DNA of 64,000 nucleotides from Psychroserpens algicola (GTDB taxonomy: Bacteria; Bacteroidota; Bacteroidia; Flavobacteriales; Flavobacteriaceae), in NCBI RefSeq assembly GCF_014526325.1, contig NZ_JACNMJ010000004.1, positions 124,001 to 188,000 on the forward strand. Reading direction: 5' to 3'. The notes beneath the pieces were generated by a model, which made no database searches, was not told where the DNA came from, and worked only from the letters and a program-made list of their open reading frames with translations. Below are positions 18,737 to 26,458 of the stretch, one piece after another (position 1 is the first letter of the stretch; every line of letters begins with the position of its first letter). A program made the position numbers and the translations under genes.

Positions 18737-19380
18737 ATTTTGTAGAGCAACACATCAACTTACAATCTGAAGATTTAATATTTAACAGCCTCAGAGGGTT
18801 GTACTGGAAAAAACACGATGCATTAATCATTTCAGATTTGCATATAGGAAAGTCAGGTCATTTTCGAAAACACGGCATTCAAATAACGTCCAACGTTCAA
18901 ACCAGTGATTTAAAGCGCTTATCGTTTCTAATTTCTCATTATAGAATCAGACAATTACTTGTTGTTGGTGATTTATTTCACGCTGAGATGAACTTAGATA
19001 TGCACGAATTCAACCAATGGCGTTTAGCTCATGCAGACGTAGAGATTATATTAATCAAAGGAAATCACGATAGGCTAAAACCTGAAATTTACCAGAACTT
19101 CAACATTACTTGCTGTAAAAAAGACTTATTAATTGATCCTTTCCGATTTGTTCATGAGCCTCATTCAGAATCAGATGCGTTTTTAATTTCAGGTCATCTT
19201 CATCCAGGTATCTCAATACAACTTAAGGGACAGCCACGCATTAAATTACCTTGTTTTCAGGTAAGTAAATCCTACTTGATATTACCTGCATTCAGCCTGT
19301 TTACAGGATTAAATGTTTCAGAATCCGATTCAGAAACCAAACACTATGCGTTTACAGAAAGTTCATTTTTTGAATTCTAA
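18733..19380 (+). CDS. pdeM: Ligase-associated DNA damage response endonuclease PdeM
   Basis: A 215-residue calcineurin-like metallophosphoesterase. Metal-binding motifs are ISDLHIGKSGHFRKHG (residues about 34-49), VVGDLFHAEM, IKGNHDR and SGHLHPG, in the expected order. It is the fourth member of the repair cassette with exonuclease, ligase and helicase; homologues are Mn-dependent nucleases. ATG 18733 overlaps the helicase stop. No terminator is evident behind the stop at 19380. Confidence 0.88.
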   Translation: MNFVEQHINLQSEDLIFNSLRGLYWKKHDALIISDLHIGKSGHFRKHGIQITSNVQTSDLKRLSFLISHYRIRQLLVVGDLFHAEMNLDMHEFNQWRLAHADVEIILIKGNHDRLKPEIYQNFNITCCKKDLLIDPFRFVHEPHSESDAFLISGHLHPGISIQLKGQPRIKLPCFQVSKSYLILPAFSLFTGLNVSESDSETKHYAFTESSFFEF

Positions 19381-19440
19381 TACAATACATTTCTAACATA
19401 AGCTCATACATTATGGTGTAAATAAAGAGGAAATAATACT

Positions 19441-19448
19441 TAATTTTG
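19441..19448 (+). promoter_or_regulatory. Candidate -7 element TAATTTTG
   Basis: An exact TANNTTTG match 58 nt before the methyltransferase ATG. A matching -33 TTTG is not seen at the right distance. It lies in the 126-nt gap 19381-19506, which holds nothing else that I can recognise. Confidence 0.3.
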
Positions 19449-19506
19449 AGGTTATTGTGAGTATCAAGCATAAAAACTTATAATAGTAATCTAAGACTTA
19501 GACATT

Positions 19507-20097
19507 ATGGAACAACTTAGTGCAGCCTATTGGGATAACCGCTACAAGAACAATGATATTGGTTGGGATTTAGGAGAAGTGTCTCCGCCGCTAAAGGCCT
19601 ATATTGATCAAATGATTGATAAAACCATTCGAATTCTTATTCCTGGTGGAGGCAATTCGTATGAAGCCGAATACCTTTTTAATAAGGGCTTTAAAAATGT
19701 GTATGTCGTTGATGTTTCAAAAACAGCTTTAGATAATATAAAGTCTAGAGTCCCAGATTTCCCAGACTCTCACTTATTGCTTCACGATTTTTTTGATTTG
19801 GAAATGTCGTTTGATTTGATTTTTGAACAAACATTTTTTTGTGCTTTACAGCCTAAATTAAGGCCACAGTATGTCACTAAAATGAATGAACTCCTTGTTG
19901 AAAGTGGAATACTTGTTGGAGTTTTATTTAATGTGCCACTATTTAAGGATCATCCACCTTTTGGAGGTTCAACATCTGAATATCTTCAGTATTTTCAAAC
20001 TGCCCTCCGTATTATTACCATGGCGCCTTGTTATAATTCTCATGTCAGTAGACAAGATAAAGAATTGTTTGTCATTTTAGAGAAGCCTAAACACTAG
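19507..20097 (+). CDS. TPMT-family SAM-dependent methyltransferase
   Basis: A 196-residue class I methyltransferase. The N-terminal YWDNRYKNNDIGWDLGEVSPPL is typical of the thiopurine methyltransferase family; the SAM motif I is ILIPGGGNSYEAEYL (about 46-60), followed by VYVVDVS (acidic end of strand 2), LLHDFFD and FDLIFEQTFFCAL. Family members methylate thiols, thiopurines or inorganic ions such as tellurite and selenite; the true substrate here is unknown. It is a single gene behind its own probable promoter. Confidence 0.85.
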   Translation: MEQLSAAYWDNRYKNNDIGWDLGEVSPPLKAYIDQMIDKTIRILIPGGGNSYEAEYLFNKGFKNVYVVDVSKTALDNIKSRVPDFPDSHLLLHDFFDLEMSFDLIFEQTFFCALQPKLRPQYVTKMNELLVESGILVGVLFNVPLFKDHPPFGGSTSEYLQYFQTALRIITMAPCYNSHVSRQDKELFVILEKPKH

Positions 20098-20172
20098 CAG
20101 ATTCTATATTTAAAACGGATATTTTAATTTCAAACGTTGATATTTATCATGTTTTGGGATGAATTTGTGCAG

Positions 20173-20180
20173 TAAGTTTG
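20173..20180 (+). promoter_or_regulatory. Candidate -7 element TAAGTTTG for the small membrane peptide
   Basis: An exact TANNTTTG match, 26 nt before the ATG at 20206. A TTTG lies at 20153-20156, only 16 nt upstream, so the -33 spacing is shorter than usual. Confidence 0.3.
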
Positions 20181-20205
20181 TATAGTTGATTTAAAAAGAC
20201 AAATT

Positions 20206-20340
20206 ATGTTTGGGACTATCAGTTTATATAATTCGAATACCACAGTAATTATGGTTGTCGTTTTTGGGGTTGTTTGTATGGTGTTAATAGGCATTTTAGT
20301 GAAATTTATGACCAGTAGTGATAGGAAGAAAACCAAATAG
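20206..20340 (+). CDS. Small single-span membrane peptide, 44 residues
   Basis: An ORF of 44 codons beginning MFGTISLYNS. It has a polar N-terminus, one clear hydrophobic segment (VIMVVVFGVVCMVLIGILV, about residues 14-33) and a basic C-terminus SSDRKKTK, giving a positive-inside signature for one membrane span with the C-terminus in the cytoplasm. A -7-like element lies just ahead and a hairpin overlaps its stop, so it looks like an independent transcription unit. It is not a known family to me; it is reported because composition, topology and flanking signals agree. Confidence 0.55.
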   Translation: MFGTISLYNSNTTVIMVVVFGVVCMVLIGILVKFMTSSDRKKTK

Positions 20341-20365
20341 AATTTTTCGATACACATTTGGTTTT
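20329..20365 (+). terminator. Hairpin overlapping the stop of the small peptide gene
   Basis: AAAACCAAAT (20329-20338) and ATTTGGTTTT (20356-20365) are perfect 10-bp inverted arms with a 17-nt loop; the second arm ends in four T. It could terminate transcription on the plus strand, although the long loop weakens it. Confidence 0.45.
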
Positions 20366-20480
20366 AAACCACTTGTAAAAGTAGATAAAATGCTATGCTG
20401 TAAAAAAATGTGAGATGTAGTGTAACATTTATTTTGTTTTAACGTCCTATAGGTGTTCAATCAAAACAACATCATATATC

Positions 20481-20816
20481 ATGCGACAAGATAATCAGCT
20501 TATCGTTTTAACACATTTAAGTCAGTTACTCACATTTGTTACCGGATTTGGAGGCTTAATTGTTCCTTTAATCATATGGATAACACAAAAAGAGAATGTG
20601 TATAGAATGGATAGTGAAGGTAAAAATATAGTCAACTTTCAGTTGAGTATACTAATTTATAGTATCATTTGTATTCCATTGGTATTTGTTCTAATAGGTG
20701 TTTTCGGATTAATATTATTAGGGTTACTGTCATTTGTTTTTCCGATCCTAAATGCCATAAGAGCAAGCCATGGTGAATCACCAAAATATCCTTTATCTCT
20801 TAATTTTATTAGTTAG
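20481..20816 (+). CDS. DUF4870 family membrane protein
   Basis: A 111-residue protein with three or four hydrophobic segments. The pattern LTHLSQLLTF near residue 10, GGLIVPLIIWITQKENVYRMDSEGKN in parts (26-50), the conserved NFQLSI and the C-terminal NAIRASHGESPKYPL define the DUF4870 (Tic20-like) family. Its function is unknown; homologues are small inner-membrane proteins. It ends 23 nt before a strong bidirectional terminator. Confidence 0.85.
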   Translation: MRQDNQLIVLTHLSQLLTFVTGFGGLIVPLIIWITQKENVYRMDSEGKNIVNFQLSILIYSIICIPLVFVLIGVFGLILLGLLSFVFPILNAIRASHGESPKYPLSLNFIS

Positions 20817-20838
20817 TTATTTTATATAGAGGTAAATG

Positions 20839-20869
20839 AAAACGCGCACTTTTTAAGTGCGCGTTTTTT
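20839..20869. terminator. Bidirectional rho-independent terminator
   Basis: A perfect 13-bp G+C-rich stem (20839-20851 and 20855-20867) with a 3-nt loop is flanked by A on the left and T on the right. It serves the converging DUF4870 and dnaN transcripts. Confidence 0.93.
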
Positions 20870-20891
20870 AGTTATATAAAATATGGTATTA

Positions 20892-22010
20892 TTAATTATT
20901 CAACATCACAGGCATCACTAACATCGTAACGTGTTCTCCGTCATCTAAGCCATCAATAGGAGTTAAAATACCAGCTCTATTTGGTAAACTCATTTCAAGC
21001 TGTACCTGATCGGCATTGAGGTTATTTAACATTTCAGTTAAGAAACGCGAGTTAAATCCAATTTGCATATCGTCTCCTTGATAATCACAGGTTAATCGCT
21101 CTTCGGCTTTGTTAGAGTAATCGATGTCTTCTGCAGAGATATTTAATTCGGCACCAGCAATCTTTAAACGAATCTGATGTGTGGTTTTGTTAGAAAAGAT
21201 ACTCACACGACGAACAGAATTTAAGAATTGCGTTCTGTCAATATTTAATTTATTCGGATTTTCCTTAGGAATAACTGCTTCGTAGTTTGGATACTTTCCA
21301 TCGATTAAGCGACAAATCAACACAGAATTTTCAAAAGTAAACTTTGCATTAGAGTCGTTATATTCGATAGTTACTGTCTCATCATTTGCAGCTAAAATGC
21401 CTTTTAAAAGATTCAAAGGCTTTTTTGGCATTATAAATTCAGCAACCTGATTCGCTTTTACATCGGCACGCGTGTACTTTACAAGTTTATGAGCGTCAGT
21501 CGCGACAAATGTCAGACCTTCCGTAGAAAACTGAAAAAAGACACCACTCATTACCGGACGTAAATCATCGTTACCAGCAGCAAAAATAGTTTTGCTAATC
21601 GCTGTTGCCAATATATCTCCTGAAATCGTTGTTGTACTCGGATTGTCTAATTCGACAGCCTTAGGGAATTCATTACCATCTGCATAAGCTAAGGCATATT
21701 TACCATGATTAGAGCTTATTTCAACAGTGTTATTATCTTCAACGACAAACGTCAATGGTTGCTCAGGAAAAGTTTTTAAAGTATCTAATAGCAAGCGAGC
21801 AGGTAGTGCAATACTTCCATCATTATCACTCTCTACATCTAAAGTTGATGACATTGTCGTTTCTAAATCACTTGCAGAAACAGTTAATTTTGAGTCTTTC
21901 AACTCAAATAAAAAATTGTCTAAAATTGGTAGCGTATTTGAACTATTAATAACACCACCTAAAACTTGTAATTGTTTGAGTAAATATGTACTTGATACTA
22001 TAAATTTCAT
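20892..22010 (-). CDS. dnaN: DNA polymerase III beta subunit (sliding clamp)
   Basis: A 372-residue protein of normal clamp length, beginning MKFIVSSTYLLKQLQ. The three repeated clamp domains are recognisable: SSNTLPILDNFLFEL (domain I), MSGVFFQFSTEGLTFVATDAHKLV (domain II) and NSRFLTEMLNNL with the C-terminal LVMPVML (domain III). It forms the ring that tethers the replicative polymerase to DNA. The chromosome origin and dnaA are not next to it, which is common in Bacteroidota. The 20-bp palindrome at 22076-22095 lies upstream of the start. Confidence 0.95.
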   Translation of the reverse strand: MKFIVSSTYLLKQLQVLGGVINSSNTLPILDNFLFELKDSKLTVSASDLETTMSSTLDVESDNDGSIALPARLLLDTLKTFPEQPLTFVVEDNNTVEISSNHGKYALAYADGNEFPKAVELDNPSTTTISGDILATAISKTIFAAGNDDLRPVMSGVFFQFSTEGLTFVATDAHKLVKYTRADVKANQVAEFIMPKKPLNLLKGILAANDETVTIEYNDSNAKFTFENSVLICRLIDGKYPNYEAVIPKENPNKLNIDRTQFLNSVRRVSIFSNKTTHQIRLKIAGAELNISAEDIDYSNKAEERLTCDYQGDDMQIGFNSRFLTEMLNNLNADQVQLEMSLPNRAGILTPIDGLDDGEHVTMLVMPVMLNN

Positions 22011-22058
22011 TTTATTCTGATTGGTTTTTATAATTGAGACGCACCAAATTGCGTCCTA

Positions 22059-22066
22059 CAAATATA
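22059..22066 (-). promoter_or_regulatory. Candidate -7 element of dnaN (TATATTTG on the minus strand)
   Basis: On the minus strand TATATTTG matches TANNTTTG, 49 nt before the dnaN ATG. The -33 position falls inside the palindrome at 22076-22095, which offers TTTG at a spacing of 24 nt, longer than usual. Confidence 0.35.
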
Positions 22067-22075
22067 TCTTAAAGG

Positions 22076-22095
22076 GTTTGTTTTATAAAACAAAC
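22076..22095. promoter_or_regulatory. Perfect 20-bp palindrome upstream of dnaN
   Basis: The sequence GTTTGTTTTATAAAACAAAC is its own reverse complement over all 20 bases. It covers the expected -33 region of dnaN and lies 52 nt past the gldG stop. With no T-run after it on the minus strand it looks more like a protein-binding site than a terminator. Confidence 0.5.
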
Positions 22096-22147
22096 TTATT
22101 AACAAAATAGGGTTTAAATTATACGTATATCTAAAGCTTTTTTTGTG

Positions 22148-23821
22148 TTATTTTGTGTAACGTTTTCTTCTGAAATAATTAAAGACAATTCCAAAAAGTC
22201 CTAATATAACTAAAGGTAGAGCGATATTGATAATTTGCCATTTTGATTTTTGATTCTCTATTTTTTGAAAATCTAAAAATGCTAATTTCACCTCTTTTGC
22301 CCGAATGTTTATAAGTCCGTCATCATTGAGAAGGTAGTTTACAGCATTTTCAAGAAACTCTTTATTTCCAAATTTACGCTTCGTTAAAAACTCAAATCCC
22401 AACTCTTGTGGTTGATTGCGAATCACTTCATTTTTAATCACGTCGCCATCAGCAATAACAATCATCTTAGTTGGCGCACTTTTGGTCACATCATCCGAAA
22501 TTTTAAAGGGCTTAACGCGTTTGTCATACACAGAGGTAAATTCACCTTCAAGCAGCACAGCTAAGGTTTGGTTAGGTTCTTTATATGATTCTGGATCAGG
22601 CTCTTGTGTCACGACATCTAAACTGATTTCTCTTGGCACGCCTTCTAATTTAGTAAGCTGAGAACTGCGTAATAATAGTGTTTTGTCAATACCATTTTTT
22701 AAAGTGTCTATCTGACTCGCAAAATCAAATTTCACTGGATCTAAATTGGTTGTAATTGGATGATTCGGATTACTTGCAGCTAAAGGCGAATACGACCATT
22801 GCACAGGTTGAAACTGTGCATTATTACCTTCTCCAATAGCCAGAGGAATAGGAGCAGAGTACAAATCATTAACAATAACCGGATTGATACGAACGCCATA
22901 CTTAAAGAAAAAATCATTGAGATTTAGATCCTTCATTATGGCAACAGCAGTACCAGAACTATTATTAAGGCTATCTCTATCCATAACAATACTCTCGGTA
23001 AGCCACAAACTTTTGCCTCCACGCATCGTAAATTGATCTAAAACATATTTTTCTTCTTCGGAAAATGGAATGCTTGGTTTTGCTGAGATAATTAAATCAT
23101 AATTTGTAATATCCTGTAAAGTCCTTTGCGGATTGCTCGCCACGCTATCTAAAGTAAATGGCGCTAAATAGTAATGTTCTCCTAATTTTTTCAAAAAATC
23201 GGCAACATAGACATCACTTAATTGTCCGTTACCACGCAATACTGCAATCTTCTTTTGCTTCGGATTCACAAGCTTTTTAAATCCTTCAGCAAAGGCATAC
23301 TCTAAGTTTTGAATAGAGCTATTAACCAGTTCCTGATCTGTAGCACCGATTTTATTTTTTATAAGCGGAATGATAACAGTTTGTTCATTATAACTTGCCA
23401 AAGCCCACGGAATAATGACTTCTTGAGTCGTTTTGCCATTGTTTTTAATGCTAATCTGAAAGGGTTGCAATCCTCTTTGTGAGAGTTGTTGTAAGTTTTG
23501 ATTTCTCGTGGCCTCATCGGCTAAAGGATTGATGAAATCAAATTTTACATTAGAATTATTTACCGAAAACTCTTCCAGAAGCTGCTGCGTTTCATTGCGT
23601 AGCCGTCTAAACTCTGAAGGAAAATCTCCTTCTAAAAATACATCAATAACCAATGGAGAATCTACACCGTCTATCGTTTGTAATGCTGCATCAGATAAGG
23701 TGTAGCGTTTGTCTTTAGTTAAATCAAAACGCTGGTATAACTTGCTTGAAATTAGGTTAATAACAATGATTGCTATTAACGTCATTGCAATGGCGATAAT
23801 ATGTTTTTTAGTCTTTAGCAT
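22148..23821 (-). CDS. gldG: Gliding motility-associated ABC transporter substrate-binding protein GldG
   Basis: A protein of 557 residues from ATG 23821 (TTG at 23824 adds one residue). It has an N-terminal membrane segment (IIAIAMTLIAIIVINLISS), a large extracytoplasmic region with DVFLEGDFPSEFRRLRNETQQLL in parts, and a C-terminal anchor segment ALPLVILGLFGIVFNYFRRKR. This matches GldG, the auxiliary membrane component of the GldA-GldF-GldG ABC transporter linked to gliding and to T9SS in Flavobacterium. gldA is not here. A short extra gene separates it from gldF and overlaps it by 14 nt. Confidence 0.88.
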   Translation of the reverse strand: MLKTKKHIIAIAMTLIAIIVINLISSKLYQRFDLTKDKRYTLSDAALQTIDGVDSPLVIDVFLEGDFPSEFRRLRNETQQLLEEFSVNNSNVKFDFINPLADEATRNQNLQQLSQRGLQPFQISIKNNGKTTQEVIIPWALASYNEQTVIIPLIKNKIGATDQELVNSSIQNLEYAFAEGFKKLVNPKQKKIAVLRGNGQLSDVYVADFLKKLGEHYYLAPFTLDSVASNPQRTLQDITNYDLIISAKPSIPFSEEEKYVLDQFTMRGGKSLWLTESIVMDRDSLNNSSGTAVAIMKDLNLNDFFFKYGVRINPVIVNDLYSAPIPLAIGEGNNAQFQPVQWSYSPLAASNPNHPITTNLDPVKFDFASQIDTLKNGIDKTLLLRSSQLTKLEGVPREISLDVVTQEPDPESYKEPNQTLAVLLEGEFTSVYDKRVKPFKISDDVTKSAPTKMIVIADGDVIKNEVIRNQPQELGFEFLTKRKFGNKEFLENAVNYLLNDDGLINIRAKEVKLAFLDFQKIENQKSKWQIINIALPLVILGLFGIVFNYFRRKRYTK

Positions 23822-24302
23822 CAAATTTTATAGCTTCTTTATATACTCTTGTATCAATAACTTTATCATTGTTAAAAACGATTTCTATACATTCTTTTTC
23901 GGTATTAAATGCTCCAGGCTCAATACCTAAACCATAATTCCAACGGTTGTTATCATGTGTTTCAGTACCAAAATCCCAGGACAACCATTCGTAAGGTCCT
24001 AGTTGGACTTCAACATCTTGTTTTGTCATGCCTATTAAAATTTCCGAAGCTATCATGTCATCAGATAGTTCGTAACGCAATGCAGGTTTCTCTTTCCAAA
24101 GCTTTGCTGAAAAATATTTTTGATGATGGTAATCACTAAAAATATTAATTATAGGATATACAGCATAAAAATAAATAAACGGCGTAATGACTAAGCTCAC
24201 TAAAAAGGTTAACCATTTTCGTCGGTCTATGGTTTTAACAAACAGAAAAACAAGTACAAATGTAATGCACATAAAAATGACTAAAGGAGCACTTATAATC
24301 AT
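23808..24302 (-). CDS. Small membrane protein with BamE/SmpA-like segment, inserted between gldF and gldG
   Basis: A 164-residue protein with two N-terminal membrane segments (about 4-23 and 32-55) and a soluble C-terminal part. The stretch ASEILIGMTKQDVEVQLGPYEWLSWDFG in parts (from residue 85) follows the IxxGMTxxDVxxxLGxP pattern of SmpA/OmlA (BamE-like) domains, and the strand IEIVFNNDKVIDTRVYKE also fits. The ATG overlaps the gldF stop (ATGA) and its end overlaps gldG by 14 nt, so it is translated within the gld operon. I do not know a role; it could be an accessory to the gliding transporter or an unrelated passenger. Confidence 0.65.
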   Translation of the reverse strand: MIISAPLVIFMCITFVLVFLFVKTIDRRKWLTFLVSLVITPFIYFYAVYPIINIFSDYHHQKYFSAKLWKEKPALRYELSDDMIASEILIGMTKQDVEVQLGPYEWLSWDFGTETHDNNRWNYGLGIEPGAFNTEKECIEIVFNNDKVIDTRVYKEAIKFDAKD

Positions 24303-25027
24303 TGGTTAGCACGTTTAATATTTAGGGTTGTTAATACAATAAATAATGCCGTAACGCTTAAAAAATAGATCATGTCCCTTGTGTCTAGAACACCACGACT
24401 CATGCTTTTAAAATGAGATTCCATACCAAGCTTTTCTAAATATAATGTGTCACCAAAAGGATTGTAATTAGATAAGCCTTCGAAACCAAAATAGAAAAAG
24501 AAGCATATAAATACGGCGATGATAAAAGCAACAATTTGATTATCTGAAAGACTTGAGGCAAAAACACCAATTGATGTATATGCTGCAACAAGAAAAAGGA
24601 GTCCAAAATACGATCCCAGGATGCTACCTGTATCTAGATTACCTTCAGGATTTCCAAGTTTAGAAATTGTAAAGACGTATAATAGGGTAGGAATTAAAGC
24701 CATAATAATCAAGACTAAAGCGCCTAAATATTTTCCCAGAACAATATGTAAATGACTCACTGGTTTTGTGAGTAATAATTCTAAAGTGCCTTGTTTTTTT
24801 TCATCAGCAAAACTTCGCATTGTCACTGCAGGCACTAAGAAAATTAGAATCCATGGCGCTAATAAAAAGAAAGTTGATAAATCAGCAAACCCATTATCGA
24901 GGACATTAAAATCACCTTTAAATAACCATAGAAACAAGCCGTTAAGCAATAAAAAAACAGCAATCACCAAATAGCCAATTGGAGACGCGAAGAAGGAATT
25001 GATTTCTTTTTTTAAAATTGCTAGCAT
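24299..25027 (-). CDS. gldF: Gliding motility ABC transporter permease GldF
   Basis: A 242-residue ABC-2 type permease with six hydrophobic segments. MLAILKKEINSFFASPIGYLVIAVFLL in parts at the N-terminus, the cytoplasmic loop RSFADEKKQGTLELLLTKPVSH and the closing YFLSVTALFIVLTTLNIKRANQ match GldF. It forms the membrane channel of the transporter with GldA and GldG. It is the first gene of a three-gene minus-strand group. Confidence 0.9.
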   Translation of the reverse strand: MLAILKKEINSFFASPIGYLVIAVFLLLNGLFLWLFKGDFNVLDNGFADLSTFFLLAPWILIFLVPAVTMRSFADEKKQGTLELLLTKPVSHLHIVLGKYLGALVLIIMALIPTLLYVFTISKLGNPEGNLDTGSILGSYFGLLFLVAAYTSIGVFASSLSDNQIVAFIIAVFICFFFYFGFEGLSNYNPFGDTLYLEKLGMESHFKSMSRGVLDTRDMIYFLSVTALFIVLTTLNIKRANQ

Positions 25028-25121
25028 TTATTTCATTAAAGGTTCAACAGTCAAAGTTAAAATTATAAATCTTTTAGACACAACTTAACGCATGTTTTTA
25101 CATGAACATACAACGGTACCA

Positions 25122-25418
25122 TTAAGCCATCGTTACTAGTTTATCAACACTCCAGGCCTCAGGCTTAGCATTAAACATGGGTTTTGTTTTTGCCCAGATG
25201 CCTTTAAAAAGCTCAGAATGTCTGTAATGCTCTAAATCTGTTTCGGTTTGCCAATAACTATACGTAAAAAAAACACTTGTATTGTGTTTGTCACGATAGA
25301 GTTCTAGAAACTCACAACCCTTAAAGCCTCTTATTTTTTCTTTTTGAAGTTCAAAGTTTTGTAGAAATTGATCAATTTTTGAGGGTTCAAAACTCATTTT
25401 TACGATTCTAACAAACAT
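25122..25418 (-). CDS. Antibiotic biosynthesis monooxygenase (ABM) family protein
   Basis: A 98-residue ferredoxin-like-fold protein. MFVRIVKMSFEPSKIDQF, the strand GFKGCEFLELYRD, FTYSYWQTETDLEHYRHSELF and the final Trp-rich strand are typical of ABM/DUF4286-like small dimeric proteins, whose members include quinol monooxygenases and haem-degrading enzymes. The substrate is unknown. It lies 3 nt behind the SAM hydrolase family gene, so both are probably co-transcribed. Confidence 0.75.
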   Translation of the reverse strand: MFVRIVKMSFEPSKIDQFLQNFELQKEKIRGFKGCEFLELYRDKHNTSVFFTYSYWQTETDLEHYRHSELFKGIWAKTKPMFNAKPEAWSVDKLVTMA

Positions 25419-25421
25419 GAT

Positions 25422-26258
25422 TTAGAGTTTAGCAAAGTTAACAGTTACAGTATCCATAACCTTTAATCCCATGAGAGAAGAAGCACTTCCAACAGTGGCA
25501 TTATCACTTTTATAGACAGCGATTTCAAGATATCCTGACGAATTAAAAACGACGAGGCCTTTGCCTTCATCATAGCGTTTGTCTTCAGGAATATCAAAAT
25601 TTATGGCATCACTATACTTATCATAAATATGTTTAAACTTATAGCTTCGTGCCGAAATTTCGTAAGCTCGTGTTTTTTGTACACTTTCAAAAAATTTCCG
25701 CTTAATATTGGTAATCACATTTCCGTAGTTATCCACGTAAATCACACTACCAATAATCTGATTTTTTTCGTCGTTTACAAACGGAATCAAATTTTTAATC
25801 GGTTTAATTGTATTTATGACTTTCCCTATGATTTCTAATGTGCCACCACGCGCAATATGACAAGCCACATTGACAAAAACATCTAACACAGGAAAACTTG
25901 TAGCTACACGATCGTGAATATTGATTTCAACAATTTTCTGTGGTGCAATTTCAGAGCAAATCATACTCATAATTCCGTTGTTAGCACAAATAAAATAATG
26001 ATCATCAAGCTTCACTGCAATGTGTTTGTTTTCAGGATTGAGTTCCGAATCAATACCAATGACATGAATTGTTCCTTTAGGAAAACTACTGTAAGCATTT
26101 TGTATAATATAAGCTGCTTCAGGCACATTGAATGGCGCTACCGAATGAGAGATATCAACAATTCTCACTTCAGGCAACTCACTATAAATAGCTCCTTTTA
26201 TGGCGCCAGCAAAGTGGTCTTTTTCGCCAAAATCGGTTGTTAATGTGATGATTGCCAT
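25422..26258 (-). CDS. SAM hydrolase / SAM hydroxide adenosyltransferase family protein (DUF62)
   Basis: A 278-residue protein starting MAIITLTTDFG, with TTDFGEKDHFAGAIKG at residues 7-22 and IVDISHSVAPFNVPEAAYII at 33-52. These are the conserved motifs of the fluorinase-related family that splits S-adenosylmethionine with water (or, rarely, halide) to adenosine and methionine. A C-terminal beta-barrel domain (YVDNYGNVITNI, SGYLEIAVYKSDNA) completes the fold. The ordinary bacterial member acts as a SAM hydrolase; nothing here suggests a halogenase. It is the first gene of a two-gene unit with the ABM protein. Confidence 0.85.
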   Translation of the reverse strand: MAIITLTTDFGEKDHFAGAIKGAIYSELPEVRIVDISHSVAPFNVPEAAYIIQNAYSSFPKGTIHVIGIDSELNPENKHIAVKLDDHYFICANNGIMSMICSEIAPQKIVEINIHDRVATSFPVLDVFVNVACHIARGGTLEIIGKVINTIKPIKNLIPFVNDEKNQIIGSVIYVDNYGNVITNIKRKFFESVQKTRAYEISARSYKFKHIYDKYSDAINFDIPEDKRYDEGKGLVVFNSSGYLEIAVYKSDNATVGSASSLMGLKVMDTVTVNFAKL

Positions 26259-26375
26259 AGGTTAAACTAAAGAATTTTAAAGTTGATTTGTTACCTGTAT
26301 TGAACTTTATATAAAACTGTTAAAAACTAATCATATTTTAACCTAAGGGAAACCTTAAGTATAAAATAGTTTAAT

Positions 26376-26383
26376 TATTTTTG
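26376..26383 (+). promoter_or_regulatory. Candidate -7 element TATTTTTG of phoH
   Basis: An exact TANNTTTG match 76 nt before the phoH start, in the 200-nt divergent gap 26259-26458. No -33 TTTG stands 19-21 nt upstream; instead a small inverted sequence (TAAGG/CCTTA, 26344-26356) lies there. Confidence 0.3.
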
Positions 26384-26458
26384 GTTTAAGTGAGCGTCAA
26401 TTTGTCTCATCACAAAACTAATAAAACAAAACAGATTAATTTATAATTCCAGTCGCTT

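Larger units (their letters stand above)
20098..20480. other. 383-nt region between methyltransferase and DUF4870 gene
   Basis: This stretch holds the small membrane-peptide gene 20206-20340, a -7-like element at 20173-20180 and a hairpin at 20329-20365. The remaining 20366-20480 is A+T-rich leader of the DUF4870 gene with no clear promoter match. Confidence 0.6.

Noticed and set aside
25422-26258. Possible fluorinase or chlorinase
   Set aside because: The sequence fits the common SAM hydrolase branch and has no neighbouring halometabolite genes.
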